Part shown: positions 17,364 through 26,360 of the stretch, piece after piece
Position numbering within the stretch: position 1 is the first letter of the stretch
Layout: every line of letters begins with the position of its first letter
Source: Dyella sp. S184
GTDB lineage: Bacteria; Pseudomonadota; Gammaproteobacteria; Xanthomonadales; Rhodanobacteraceae
NCBI RefSeq assembly: GCF_009766065.1
Contig: NZ_LMUE01000009.1
Coordinates: 284,196 to 348,195, forward strand
Reading direction: 5' to 3'
Length of the DNA stretch: 64,000 nucleotides
The notes under the pieces: generated by a model
Told to the model about the DNA's origin: nothing
What the model saw: the letters and a program-made list of their open reading frames with translations, nothing else
Databases searched by the model: none
Made by a program: the position numbers and the translations under genes

Positions 17364-19313
17364 CTAGTGCAGCGGCGCCAACAACGCAGCGATTCGATCC
17401 TTGCTCCCGGCAATGCGTTCCAGCCGTGGATAGCGCAATGGTCCCCGATAGGGAACGCGAGCGCTCCCGCTGCGACCGTCTGCCTCGAAGCCGAGCTCGA
17501 TCGGTACGGTCGCGGAGGCGCGCACTGCAGCGGCAAGGACCTCGGACGTAAACGGCTTTCCATTGACTGACTGGATCCTGACGCCAGGCGCCAGGCCAGC
17601 GTCGAAGGCTGGTCCTTGCCACGCGACGGTGCGTACATCGCCGTCCTTGGTGACGGCAAGCCCGATGGAATAACTCAAGTTGCTGACACCGGCATCGATT
17701 TCGTCCTGGCGAAAGGTCTCGGTCGGCGTGTCGGTGAATGTCAGCCGCCAGCCATCATGGGCGAGACCGTCGAGGACGTCGGTTTTTTGCGACTCGAGAC
17801 GCGCACGCAGGAAACCGGCCCAGTCGTACGGTGTCACGCTGTTCAACGCTACGCACACATCGTCGAAAGTGTAGGTTCTGGTGATGCGCGAACCGCCGTC
17901 GATGGCAAAGAAGGCATGCGCAAAATCGTCGAGGCTTTTGTGGCCGCCGCTTTTCTCGCGGATCAGCGCATCGACGTACAGCCATAGCATCACGCCTTCC
18001 GGGTAGTAGTCCTCGCGTCGCTGCCAATCGCGCCACGGCATCGGATGGCCGATAACGAAGAGCGGATCGAGGCTGCTGTCGGCCAACGATTTCCATGCGC
18101 GCCCCGGACGCTCGGCGACAACCGCTGCATCCAGCGCGAGCTTGTCGAGCGTCTCCTGCGGGCTGCGCATGCCGCTGCGCGCCGCGAGCACGCGACCCCA
18201 GAATTCGGTTTGCCCTTCATAGACCCAGAGCAGACTGTCACGCATCGGCTCGTTCAACGTCGGCACCCACAGGTCGGCCGGCTGCCGGAAACGACCGTTC
18301 CAGGAATGCACGTATTCGTGCGCGATGAGATCGCGGTTGTTGAGTTGCTGACCGGGGTGGGTGAAGTAGTCGGCCGGCAGGTTGTCCTCGGCCGATTCGA
18401 GATGCTCGATGCCGCCGGCGGAGAATTGGTCGCTCAGGGTAACGAGCGCGTCGTAGTGCGCGTAATGCGGCACACCGAAGACGCGGCCGGCCTGGTCGAT
18501 CAGCGCGCGCAACGTAGCGAGGTCTTCGCGGGTTTCCGCGAGGTCGGCCGGGTGCTCGGTCAACAGGTCGAGCCGGAACGGCGGTGCGCCTTCGGGCGCA
18601 AGGTTGATCTGGCGCGCATAGCGGCTGGCCGCCACCGGCGAGTCGGTGAGTGTTTCCAGGCTGGTGGGCTTGTACACAATCGTGTCATCGATGCTGCGCT
18701 CCACCTCCAGCGCACTGAACGCGTGCAAACCAGGCGGCAGCTTCAGCGTTGCAGCGACGGAAATATCGCGTGCGAACCAGCCGGCCGGATACAGCAGCAC
18801 GCGATGCCACGGCAGCAGGGCCGAGTCAGGCATCAGCTGCGCATCCGCAGCGCGGGTGACGTACTGGAACTCGAGATCGATCGTCCGCGCGCCGGCGGGA
18901 ACATCGATGTGGAAAGCATGGACGTTGACAGGATCGCGTTGCCAGGCGATGCGTTTGCCTTCCGCGCGGATCACCAGACCGGCAAGACTCACCACCGCTG
19001 CGGTTTCCGCGTGGCTGGCGGACTCCCAAGCCGGATAAAGCAAGGTCATCGGACCGGGGGCTTGCACGGGTATCGACTCGCGAACGTCGAACACCTTGTG
19101 CCGTGTATCGGTGGCGTCAACAGCGAGGGTGATGGTTCCAGCGAAAGCGATATCGCGCGGCGCGGCGATCGGTGCCGGATAAGGCACCGGCTGCGGCCCT
19201 ACCCCGACCTCGGCTGCAACCGTCAACGACGTCAGCGCCAGACACGCCGCGACGCACGCGGGGATCGACTTCCTGCGCAAGGCCGCAACCACATCAGCAG
19301 TATTGCCGTGCAT
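17364..19313 (-). CDS. M61 family metallopeptidase with PDZ domain (secreted)
   Basis: The 649-residue protein contains the gluzincin motif HEYVHSWNG (about residues 328-336), with a following Glu in the YEGQTEFWG segment that fits the third zinc ligand of M61 glycyl aminopeptidases. The N-terminal beta domain (DIAFAGTITLAVDATDTRHK) and a C-terminal PDZ-like domain (PAFDAGLAPGVRIQSVNGKP) complete the family architecture. A hydrophobic stretch (IPACVAACLALTSLTVAAE) is a likely signal peptide. The start is uncertain: ATG 19313 is used, but TTG 19352 or a later TTG directly before the signal peptide are possible, and none has a good ribosome-binding site. Confidence 0.85.
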   Translation of the reverse strand: MHGNTADVVAALRRKSIPACVAACLALTSLTVAAEVGVGPQPVPYPAPIAAPRDIAFAGTITLAVDATDTRHKVFDVRESIPVQAPGPMTLLYPAWESASHAETAAVVSLAGLVIRAEGKRIAWQRDPVNVHAFHIDVPAGARTIDLEFQYVTRAADAQLMPDSALLPWHRVLLYPAGWFARDISVAATLKLPPGLHAFSALEVERSIDDTIVYKPTSLETLTDSPVAASRYARQINLAPEGAPPFRLDLLTEHPADLAETREDLATLRALIDQAGRVFGVPHYAHYDALVTLSDQFSAGGIEHLESAEDNLPADYFTHPGQQLNNRDLIAHEYVHSWNGRFRQPADLWVPTLNEPMRDSLLWVYEGQTEFWGRVLAARSGMRSPQETLDKLALDAAVVAERPGRAWKSLADSSLDPLFVIGHPMPWRDWQRREDYYPEGVMLWLYVDALIREKSGGHKSLDDFAHAFFAIDGGSRITRTYTFDDVCVALNSVTPYDWAGFLRARLESQKTDVLDGLAHDGWRLTFTDTPTETFRQDEIDAGVSNLSYSIGLAVTKDGDVRTVAWQGPAFDAGLAPGVRIQSVNGKPFTSEVLAAAVRASATVPIELGFEADGRSGSARVPYRGPLRYPRLERIAGSKDRIAALLAPLH

Positions 19314-19585
19314 GCGAGCACGGCCAGCTGGAACAACGAACAGTGATCGCAACTCGGTGTCCTGCCCTTATGAAAGTGATGACGCGATGGCCGGGAGCGC
19401 GTTGCAGCGGCCCAGCACGAAGGGGCTGGGACGAACGGCGACTCTCGCCCGCAGCGCGCTTGAACCGCATGTGCCAGATTGCCTAGGAAAATTAAAGCGT
19501 CGAATAAGATCAGCCGTTTATGCACACCAAAATGCTGATCATGCTCAGGCAGTTCAATGGGTCAACAGGTTTCGTGCGCGCAACC

Positions 19586-20443
19586 CTAGGCAAGATGGCT
19601 GCCGACCGCGTTCATGAGCAAACCGGCCAAATGTTCGATTGCTGTGTCGCCACGAAGCGAAGAACGAACGAGATGAAGGGGTACCGCATCAAGGTCTGGA
19701 AGGTCGAATGTCCCATCGAGGCAAGCGATGCCGTCGGGTACGTAGACCGCAGTGCGTGCCACCAGACCAAGGCCTGCTTTCGCCGCAGCCCAAACCGCTG
19801 ACACACTGCTACCTGACAACGCGATGCGCCAGCTCGTTCCTGCCCGGTCGAGCGCATCGACAGCTTGTTGGCGGAACATGCAAGGTTGCTCGAGTACAAG
19901 TAGCGGCAATGGTTCGCGATCAAGCGCCTGCCATGTTGCGTGCGCGTACCAGTGGACAGGAAGCATGGCGATCAGTTGGCTGATCAGTCCACCGTTGCCA
20001 CCGAAGGCCAGGGCGAGATCCAACCCGCCGTTTCGGAGAAGTTGCAGCAAGCGGTCGCTTTGCCCGACGACGATTTCGAGCTGCACTTTTGGGTGCGCCG
20101 AGGTGAACAACGCCAGCGTCTGCGGCAACCAGCTATCCGCAAAGTCCTGGGGAACGCCCAGGCAAACTTTTCCTTGAAGTCCCGTACCACGGACGGCCAG
20201 AACGGCCTCGTCATTCAGAGCCAGCATCTTTCGCGCAAAGCTGACCAGCTGTTCGCCCGCCTCCGTCAACTCCTGACGCCGGCCAATTTTGCGGAACAGT
20301 GGCTTTCCCAATCGTTCTTCCAGCGCTCGCAGCTGAAGACTGACAGTGGATGGCGATAGATGAAGGCTCTCGGCAGCTTTGCCGAAACCGTCAAGATCCA
20401 CCGCCGTGACAAGCGTACGCAGGCTGGTCAGATCGAGAATCAT
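19586..20443 (-). CDS. LysR family transcriptional regulator
   Basis: ATG 20443 (MILDLTSLRTLVTAV) gives the standard LysR N-terminus; a longer reading to 20554 would add 37 atypical residues. The helix-turn-helix spans FGKAAESLHLSPSTVSLQLR and is followed by the linker helix ALEERLGKPLFRK. The effector domain starts at GKVCLGVPQDFADSWLP. It is 285 residues long and divergent from the DUF4865 gene at 20544; the 100-base intergenic region between them is the likely binding site. LysR/DUF4865 divergent pairs are common, so this regulator probably controls that gene. Confidence 0.85.
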   Translation of the reverse strand: MILDLTSLRTLVTAVDLDGFGKAAESLHLSPSTVSLQLRALEERLGKPLFRKIGRRQELTEAGEQLVSFARKMLALNDEAVLAVRGTGLQGKVCLGVPQDFADSWLPQTLALFTSAHPKVQLEIVVGQSDRLLQLLRNGGLDLALAFGGNGGLISQLIAMLPVHWYAHATWQALDREPLPLLVLEQPCMFRQQAVDALDRAGTSWRIALSGSSVSAVWAAAKAGLGLVARTAVYVPDGIACLDGTFDLPDLDAVPLHLVRSSLRGDTAIEHLAGLLMNAVGSHLA

Positions 20444-20543
20444 CGTTTGGCAAACCTCATCAATGACTTTAAAACCGCTCTCTATTCCCACGTGACGGAA
20501 CCATCCAGAATGAAACTCCGGTTCAGCGGATACGGAGGCCATC

Positions 20544-21110
20544 ATGTTGCTCATGCAATACCGATTCGACCTGGCTGACGATTACGACATGGGATCTGTG
20601 CGCGAGCGTATCTCAGTTCTCGGGCCCGGCTTCAATTCGCTCGCCGGCCTGGTCCAAAAAGCGTTTTTCGTCTCAAGCCTCGCAAACGGTCGCCCCAATC
20701 GTTATGCGCCGTTCTATGTCTGGAAGAATGACGAAGCCATGCGTGCCTTCCTTCTTTCGGACGCATTCACCCGGCTCTGCGCCAAATATGGTCGCCCCAA
20801 GGTACGTGCATGGATGACCATTCATTCGAAAACGGGAGGCGCATCCCGGACCCCGGGACAAGCGACTCAGGAATTCATCCCGGTAAATCCCTCTACTGAT
20901 CTCGGTGTCCTGGCCTCCCACGAACGAGCCAAGGCAGATGCTGCAGGACATGACGAGTCACTGCATTCGATCCACATCGGACTCGATGCAACGACATGGC
21001 AACTGGTCCGCACCTGCTTTTGGCATCAACCGCCCGAGACGAAACAGGGTGTTGACGCCTACGACATTGAATACCTCGCCTTTCCCCGCATCGAGTGCCT
21101 CAGCGCATGA
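20544..21110 (+). CDS. DUF4865 family protein
   Basis: The ATG at 20544 follows GGAGG by seven bases. The 188-residue protein opens with the family signature MLLMQYRFDLADDYDMGSVR and contains APFYVWKNDEAMRAFLLSDA, characteristic of DUF4865, a family of probable ligand-binding or monooxygenase-like alpha-beta proteins without a known reaction. It is the first gene of a two-gene operon; the NTF2-like gene overlaps its stop by four bases (ATGA). It is divergent from the LysR gene that probably regulates it. Confidence 0.8.
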   Translation: MLLMQYRFDLADDYDMGSVRERISVLGPGFNSLAGLVQKAFFVSSLANGRPNRYAPFYVWKNDEAMRAFLLSDAFTRLCAKYGRPKVRAWMTIHSKTGGASRTPGQATQEFIPVNPSTDLGVLASHERAKADAAGHDESLHSIHIGLDATTWQLVRTCFWHQPPETKQGVDAYDIEYLAFPRIECLSA

Positions 21111-21592
21111 AGCCACTCCACATCTGCGTCGGTGTGCTCGCGATAAGCCTGATCGGAGCAACCTTGGCGGTGGCGTCTCCCGCTCTCACTGCTATCCATC
21201 GAACCAGCAGCATCGACCGCCAGGCCATCGAGGCATTATTGGCAAGCTATACCCGTTGCGTTACGGAGCACGACGAGGCGGGCTTCCGCGCGCTGCTCCT
21301 CGACGAGAAGATTCCATTCGCGTCAGTTCAGGAGTCGGCCGCCTCGGCCAATCCTCCTGATCTTCGCCAATACGAGGACTTTCGCCAGGCTGTCTTCGCC
21401 AGTGGCCAGCGGTATCGGGAAAAGTTCTACAACGTTCGCATCGAACAACACGGCCCGCTGGCGCAGGTCTCGCTCGACTTCCTGACGCAGCAGATTTCCG
21501 GAAATCGGAGATCCTCGGCCGGGTGGAAGGTGTTGCAACTGGTGAAGGTCGGTGATCGCTGGAAGATCGCCAGCGCGCTCTACACGTTCTAG
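21107..21592 (+). CDS. Secreted NTF2-like (SnoaL-type) protein
   Basis: The ATG at 21107 overlaps the DUF4865 stop as ATGA, so translation is coupled. The 161-residue product has an N-terminal signal peptide (MKPLHICVGVLAISLIGATL) and then an NTF2-like cone fold: the first helix IEALLASYTRCVTEHDEAGF and the closing strands GWKVLQLVKVGDRWKIAS. Such domains serve as ligand-binding or weak isomerase/lyase scaffolds. Being exported while its partner is cytoplasmic is unusual for a coupled pair. Confidence 0.75.
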   Translation: MKPLHICVGVLAISLIGATLAVASPALTAIHRTSSIDRQAIEALLASYTRCVTEHDEAGFRALLLDEKIPFASVQESAASANPPDLRQYEDFRQAVFASGQRYREKFYNVRIEQHGPLAQVSLDFLTQQISGNRRSSAGWKVLQLVKVGDRWKIASALYTF

Positions 21593-21639
21593 CGGTAAAG
21601 CGTCCGTCGCCTGCCTGCTGTGAGCGGGCGGAAATGGCG

Positions 21640-22545
21640 TCACGCTTCCATCTCCTCGCGCGCATAACGCGATGGCGGCAGTCCGACATAGCGCGTGAAA
21701 GCGACGCTGAATGCGCTTGCGGAGCTGTAGCCGACGCGTTGCGCAACTTCGGCGACGCCACCTTCTTTCCGCCACAGCAGGTTTTTGGCCATGGCCATGC
21801 GCCAGGCGAGCAGATACTCGATCGGGGCCACACCCACGGCGCGGTTGAATCGCTCGAAGAACGCCGAGCGGGAGAGGGCTGCCTCTTTCGCCAGCTGCGC
21901 AACCGTCCAGGCCCGGGTCGGACTTTCGTGCATCCGTCGTATCGCGACCGCGAGGCGTTCGTCGGCAAGCCCGCGCACGAGGCCCGGCGACGCTGCCGTC
22001 CCGGCCGTGGATCGGAGTGCTTCGATGAGAAGAACCTCCAGGAGGCGAGCCAGGATGACATCGCGCGCGGGCCGCTGCGCGCGGGATTCTTCGCCCACGA
22101 GCTGCACAAGGGTGGCCAGCCTCCTCTCGCCGCGAACATGCACGAGTTGCGGAAGCAGCGACACGAGCAAAGCCGCGTCAGGTGAACCGAAGACGCAGTG
22201 GCCTATCAGCGCTCGAAAGTCGGGCGCTCCGCTCTGAACGCCGATTCTGAACTCGCCATCGGGCAGCGCGACCGGCAGGGAGTCGATGTCGTCCGGAGCC
22301 GGCGGCTCGAGGCTCGACATCGCGAAGCCATACGCCGCGGGGATCAGCGCGAAGTCGCCGGCCTGGAGGGCGAGTGGCTCGCAGCCGTCGACTGCGAGGT
22401 GGCACGAGCCCTCGACGATCACGCAGTAGAAGGGTCGCCCTGGCTCCGAGCGACGAACACCCCAACGACCTGCCCCGCTGACGACCTTCGAGAACGGGGC
22501 CCCCGGCTGGAGCAGTGTGACTACCTCGGCGAGCGGATCGATCAT
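21640..22545 (-). CDS. AraC family transcriptional regulator with cupin sensor domain
   Basis: The 301-residue protein has an N-terminal cupin_6 (AraC-binding-like) domain, visible as PFYCVIVEGSCHLAVDG and LQAGDFALIPAAYGFAM. The C-terminal AraC domain has two helix-turn-helix units: WTVAQLAKEAALSRSAFFER and VAEVAQRVGYSSASAFSVAF. It is divergent from the short-chain dehydrogenase at 22687, with about 140 bases between them. AraC/SDR divergent pairs of this type usually have the regulator activating the oxidoreductase gene. Confidence 0.9.
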   Translation of the reverse strand: MIDPLAEVVTLLQPGAPFSKVVSGAGRWGVRRSEPGRPFYCVIVEGSCHLAVDGCEPLALQAGDFALIPAAYGFAMSSLEPPAPDDIDSLPVALPDGEFRIGVQSGAPDFRALIGHCVFGSPDAALLVSLLPQLVHVRGERRLATLVQLVGEESRAQRPARDVILARLLEVLLIEALRSTAGTAASPGLVRGLADERLAVAIRRMHESPTRAWTVAQLAKEAALSRSAFFERFNRAVGVAPIEYLLAWRMAMAKNLLWRKEGGVAEVAQRVGYSSASAFSVAFTRYVGLPPSRYAREEMEA

Positions 22546-22686
22546 GGCAGGACTCTCACGAACGAAACTCGGACTTTCGATTGTAGCAAGTCCAGTGACG
22601 GCGGCCTATCGTCTCTGTACGGCAAACCAGCTACCGGAGTCTCCGGGAGAACCGTAAGGCAGCCGCGCATCGTGGAGGAGAGCAAC

Positions 22687-23445
22687 ATGCAAGACAAACC
22701 CGTCGCCCTGGTCACCGGGGCCAATCAAGGAATCGGTCTTCAGATCGCCAAGGATCTCGTGACACATGGCTTCACTGTGCTGGTCGGGTCGCGCAATCTC
22801 GAGCGCGGCGAGGCTGCGGCCAAGGAGATTGGGCCGGATGCCCGCGCGCTCCAGCTCGACGTGACCGATCGGGCTTCGATCACCGCTGCGGCGGAGCGCA
22901 TCCGCAACGAGTTTGGTCATCTCGACGTGCTTATCCAAAACGCGGCGATCTCGAATACAACGAAACTGCCCGGCCAGTCCGTCGCGGATTACGCAACGAC
23001 GGTCCGCCCGAGCAACGTGTCCCTCGATGAAATGCGCGCGGTGTGGGACACCAACGTGTTTGGCGTTCTCGCCGTTTACCAGGCGATGCTGCCGTTCCTG
23101 CGCAAAGCACCGGCAGCCCGCATCGTTAACGTGTCGAGCGGCGCTGGCTCGCTGACGATGAACGCGGATCCGGCCACTTCCCACCGCGCGATCTTCGGCC
23201 CTGTCTACCCTGCATCCAAGACGGCTCTCAACGCCTTGACGCTCGCCATGGCGATCGAGCTGGAGCCAGAGGGGATCAAGGTCAACGCCGTCTCCCCTGG
23301 TTTCACCAAGACGAACCTCAACGGCTATGCGGGCACGGAGACTGTCGAGGAGGGCGCCCGCGAGGCGGTGCGTGTTGCGCTGCTCGGACCGGACGGCCCA
23401 ACAGGTACGTTCACGCACGCAAAACTCGGAGCGCTCCCGTGGTGA
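22687..23445 (+). CDS. Classical short-chain dehydrogenase/reductase
   Basis: The ATG at 22687 follows GGAGGAG by about seven bases. The 252-residue protein has the Rossmann nucleotide loop TGANQGIG (10-17), the downstream NAA of LIQNAAIS, the catalytic Ser in IVNVSSGAGS and the Y174-x-x-x-K178 pair in PVYPASKTAL. The position after beta-2 reads GSRNLERG, favouring NADP(H). It reduces a carbonyl or oxidises an alcohol of unknown identity. It is divergent from the AraC-type regulator at 21640 and convergent with another SDR at 23552. Confidence 0.9.
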   Translation: MQDKPVALVTGANQGIGLQIAKDLVTHGFTVLVGSRNLERGEAAAKEIGPDARALQLDVTDRASITAAAERIRNEFGHLDVLIQNAAISNTTKLPGQSVADYATTVRPSNVSLDEMRAVWDTNVFGVLAVYQAMLPFLRKAPAARIVNVSSGAGSLTMNADPATSHRAIFGPVYPASKTALNALTLAMAIELEPEGIKVNAVSPGFTKTNLNGYAGTETVEEGAREAVRVALLGPDGPTGTFTHAKLGALPW

Positions 23446-23551
23446 TCGGGAAATACAGCATGAACTATCCGACGAAACGCGATCCCATTCCGAGTGAAGG
23501 TGTTGGTGGAGGGCTCTTTCAATAGAGTCCCTCCGCTTGCCCTTGCGGCCT

Positions 23552-24448
23552 TCAAGTATCGGAAACGTGCAATTGTTCGAGGTCGACAATGAGTCCAGGT
23601 CCGGTCGGACGCCATCCCAGCTTTTTGCGCGTTTGCGCGCTGGAGGCGGGCACGTCATGCCCAGCAAACATCGCGAGCCAGCCGTAAAAGGCTTGGGCTT
23701 CCTCAGAAGCGATGGATTTGACCGGCAATTTCAGGCGTCGACCAATGGCTTCAGCAATATCGCGTATCGATACACCTTCTTCCGCGACTGCATGGTACTT
23801 CGCGTTCGGCTCAGCCTTTTCGATCGCCAGCCTGTAGAGGCGGGCCACATCGAGAACATACGCCGCCGGCCAGCGATTGAGTCCGTCTCCCACATAGGCG
23901 CAGACGCCTTTTTCGCGATACGTCGCGATCAGAGGGGTGATGAGGCCCTGCCTCGTCGTGTCGTGGACCTGCGGGAGCCGCATCACCGACACATTCACCC
24001 CGACCGCGGCGACGGCGGCCGCCGCCTCTTCCGAGATTGCGCGGGGATGCACGTCAGAACCGACGATCGCATTGTCTTCCTTGGCCGGCTGGCCGGGCAC
24101 AGTGTTGGCTAGTCCGGTCCCGGAGGTCACGATCAGCGGTCGATCGGAGCCGGCGAGGACCGAGCCAAGCGCCTTGATCACATGGCGATCGTCCTCGCAG
24201 TTTTGGACGAATCTCGAAAAGTCGTGATTGAAGGCCAGATGGATGACGCCATCCGATCGGGCGGCACCCTCCTTGAGGCTATCCGGGTCCGCGATCGACC
24301 CGCGATAGACCTCGGCGCCGGCGGCCGCCAGGGCCTCTGCCTTGTCGTCCGAGCGGCAGAGGCCGATCACCTGATGGCCCGCCGCGATCAATTCCTTCAC
24401 GACTTTCGAGCCGATGAATCCGGTTGCACCAGTGACAAATATACGCAT
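23552..24448 (-). CDS. NAD(P)-dependent extended SDR (epimerase-like)
   Basis: The 298-residue enzyme begins with the extended-SDR loop MRIFVTGATGFIGSKVVKEL. It lacks an obvious classical Y-x-x-x-K at the usual place; the region around GVIHLAFNHDFSRF and MRLPQVHDTTRQG follows the YwnB/atypical SDR pattern. The C-terminus has AYVGDGLNRWPAAYVLDVAR and LGWRPTGPGLIVDL. It is divergent from the XRE-type regulator at 24542, whose promoter region contains inverted and direct repeats. A decayed relative lies at 9335. Confidence 0.85.
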   Translation of the reverse strand: MRIFVTGATGFIGSKVVKELIAAGHQVIGLCRSDDKAEALAAAGAEVYRGSIADPDSLKEGAARSDGVIHLAFNHDFSRFVQNCEDDRHVIKALGSVLAGSDRPLIVTSGTGLANTVPGQPAKEDNAIVGSDVHPRAISEEAAAAVAAVGVNVSVMRLPQVHDTTRQGLITPLIATYREKGVCAYVGDGLNRWPAAYVLDVARLYRLAIEKAEPNAKYHAVAEEGVSIRDIAEAIGRRLKLPVKSIASEEAQAFYGWLAMFAGHDVPASSAQTRKKLGWRPTGPGLIVDLEQLHVSDT

Positions 24449-24487
24449 GAGCCAAGTCTCCTGATTTCGCTGGAGACCAATGTCGTC

Positions 24488-24531
24488 GTAAAATTTACCC
24501 TAGTAAAGTAGTGAAATCATCATAGTAAAGT
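24488..24531. promoter_or_regulatory. Operator-like repeats between SDR and XRE-type regulator genes
   Basis: The divergent intergenic region holds GTAAAATTTAC (24488-24498, perfect palindrome), overlapping TTTAC-CCTA-GTAAA (24494-24507), and two direct copies of TAGTAAAGT (24501-24509 and 24523-24531) whose starts are 22 bases apart, about two helical turns. These repeats lie right where both promoters must be and are the probable binding sites of the regulator at 24542. Confidence 0.5.
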
Positions 24532-24541
24532 GACTAACAGG

Positions 24542-25375
24542 ATGAGCGAGCCTCTGGCTACCGAGAACTTGCTCGGCACCTACCTGCGAGACCGCCGCGG
24601 CAAGCTCGACCCGGCTGCCCTCGGCTTTCCCTCGGAGCGGCGCCGTACGTCCGGCCTGCGCCGCGAAGAAGTGGCGCAGCGCGCCAACATCAGCCCGACC
24701 TGGTACACATGGCTCGAACAGGGCCGGGGCGGCGCGCCCTCGCCCGACGTACTCGATCGGATCGCGCGCGCGCTCATGCTGACGGATATCGAGCGCGAGC
24801 ACCTTTTCCTGCTCGGCCTCGGCCGCCCACCCGAAGTGCGCTACCGGAAGAACGACGACGTCACGCCGCGGCTGCAGCGTGTGCTCGACAAGTTGGACCC
24901 GAGCCCCGCCCTCATCAGGACTGCGACCTGGGACGTGATCGGCTGGAACCGGGCAGCCACCGTCATGCTTGGCGACTATGGCGCCCTGCCGCCGCATCGG
25001 CGCAATGTGCTGCGCACCATCTTCCTCGACCCGCGTGCCCGCGCTGTGCAGTACGACTGGGAGAGCGTGGCGCGCCACGTGGTGGGCGCGTTCCGTGCGG
25101 AAGCCGCGCGTGCAGGGGCCGCGGCGGCGGTGGAGCCTCTCGTCGACGAGCTTTGCCGGCTCAGTCCCGAGTTCAGGACGATGTGGCGCGATAACGACGT
25201 TCGAGGCGCCCATGGCGAAGCCATCAAACATATACGCCACCCGACGCTCGGCCCGCTCGCTTTCGAATATTCGGTCTTTGCGGTCGACGGACGAACAGAC
25301 CTCAGCATGGTGGTCTACAACCCGGCGACACCGGAGGACGCTGACAAAATCAGGTCCATGATGGAACGGCGGTGA
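24542..25375 (+). CDS. XRE-type regulator with MmyB-like ligand domain
   Basis: The ATG at 24542 is preferred; a GTG at 24530 adds four residues. The 277-residue protein has an N-terminal helix-turn-helix (GLRREEVAQRANISPTWYTW, LEQGRG) and the MmyB-like domain, recognisable by WDVIGWNRAATVMLGDY, RNVLRTIFLDPRAR and the tail FEYSVFAVDGRTDLSMVVYN. MmyB-type domains have a PAS-like pocket that binds fatty-acid-like ligands. Members usually repress a divergent SDR gene, which is the arrangement here (SDR at 23552). Confidence 0.9.
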   Translation: MSEPLATENLLGTYLRDRRGKLDPAALGFPSERRRTSGLRREEVAQRANISPTWYTWLEQGRGGAPSPDVLDRIARALMLTDIEREHLFLLGLGRPPEVRYRKNDDVTPRLQRVLDKLDPSPALIRTATWDVIGWNRAATVMLGDYGALPPHRRNVLRTIFLDPRARAVQYDWESVARHVVGAFRAEAARAGAAAAVEPLVDELCRLSPEFRTMWRDNDVRGAHGEAIKHIRHPTLGPLAFEYSVFAVDGRTDLSMVVYNPATPEDADKIRSMMERR

Positions 25376-25401
25376 GGTGGCCTCTTATGTCTTGATTGCT
25401 T

Positions 25402-26241
25402 TCAAGGCTTCTTCGCACCAGCCATCAACGCGCGATGCTGTACATCGGTCTCATCGTCCGCCGGATACATGCACTCGATGCGCAACTCCTGCGTCGCGAT
25501 GGTCTGCGGTGTGCCGACCGTGGTCACCATCGAGAAATAGTTGAGCGTGCAGCCGTCCTTGACGAAGCTCAGCGGGATCACCGGCAGTGTCGGTTCCGGT
25601 ATCGACGCGTCGGTCAGCTTCAGGGCATCCTCCACTTCGGGATAGGCCATCAGCGTGGTGAGCAGACCCCGGGTGCGTTCGTCGATCACGTGTCCTACCG
25701 ACTCGCGATGCACGCGCTGGATGAGGCTCATCGCGGTGCGATCCCAGTGCGCGATGAAGGGGCGCATGCCGGCGGGATCGAACATCAGGTGCAGCAGGTT
25801 GCGCGGCTTCGGTCGCGCCTCGAGATCGATGAACGCGTTGAAGAAACGCGGTGCCGATGCGTTCGTCATGAACACGTTCCAGTAGCGGTCCATCACCACC
25901 GCGGGGAAGGGCTCGTGCTGGCGCAACACGCGCTCCAGCGCGGCGTGCACGCTCTTCATCTCGTCGGCGTTCCATGCATCCTCGCCGTAGATCGGCGCGA
26001 AACCCGCAGCCAGCAGCAGGCGGTTGCGATCGCGAAACGGCACTTCCAGTCCCTGCGCGATATTCATCAAGGTCTGCCGGCTCGGCGCACTGCGGCCGCT
26101 TTCGATGAAACTGAGGTGGCGCTGGGACACGCCGGTATCCAGCGACAATTCGATCTGGCTCTTGCCGCGTGTGCCGCGCCAGTAACGAAGAAGTTCGCCC
26201 AGTTCGCCGCCGACCGCGGCTTCAGTTGGTCGGGTAGTCAT
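25402..26241 (-). CDS. XRE-type regulator with MmyB-like ligand domain (second)
   Basis: This 279-residue protein has a canonical XRE helix-turn-helix (RGKSQIELSLDTGVSQRHLS, FIESGRSAPS) and an MmyB-like ligand domain (VVMDRYWNVFMTNASAPRFF). It is convergent with the related regulator at 24542, with a 26-base gap between the stop codons, but the two are not close copies. It lies downstream of the NTF2-like gene at 26361 on the same strand; a large hairpin (26285-26350) separates them. Its target is probably the NTF2-like gene or itself. Confidence 0.85.
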   Translation of the reverse strand: MTTRPTEAAVGGELGELLRYWRGTRGKSQIELSLDTGVSQRHLSFIESGRSAPSRQTLMNIAQGLEVPFRDRNRLLLAAGFAPIYGEDAWNADEMKSVHAALERVLRQHEPFPAVVMDRYWNVFMTNASAPRFFNAFIDLEARPKPRNLLHLMFDPAGMRPFIAHWDRTAMSLIQRVHRESVGHVIDERTRGLLTTLMAYPEVEDALKLTDASIPEPTLPVIPLSFVKDGCTLNYFSMVTTVGTPQTIATQELRIECMYPADDETDVQHRALMAGAKKP

Positions 26242-26284
26242 GGGATATCACCTGGGTCATCCGTTCAAAGGAATCAACGCCGGA

Positions 26285-26350
26285 TGGATCATGCGATGCC
26301 CGAGTGCATGCCGGGAAACGAATGCATGCACACCGGCATCGCATGATCCA
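26285..26350. repeat. Large palindromic hairpin element
   Basis: TGGATCATGCGATGCC (26285-26300) pairs perfectly with 26335-26350. A 3/3-base internal loop follows, then GTGCATGC (26304-26311) pairs with 26324-26331 around a 12-base loop. This gives 24 base pairs in 66 bases. No T-run follows on either strand, so it is not a typical intrinsic terminator. It resembles a REP-like or small palindromic mobile element between the NTF2-like and XRE genes. Confidence 0.7.
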
Positions 26351-26360
26351 CCGCGTTGCA

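Noticed and set aside
18045-19346. 433-codon plus-strand frame opposite the M61 peptidase
   Set aside because: No recognisable domain, and the opposite strand has full M61 motifs.
19232-19525. 97-codon minus frame upstream of the M61 gene with a hydrophobic start and CDHC motif
   Set aside because: GTG start without ribosome-binding site, overlaps the M61 N-terminus in another frame; kept as doubtful and not listed.
25396-26346. 316-codon plus frame opposite the XRE-type regulator
   Set aside because: Antisense to a clear XRE/MmyB gene; no domain features.
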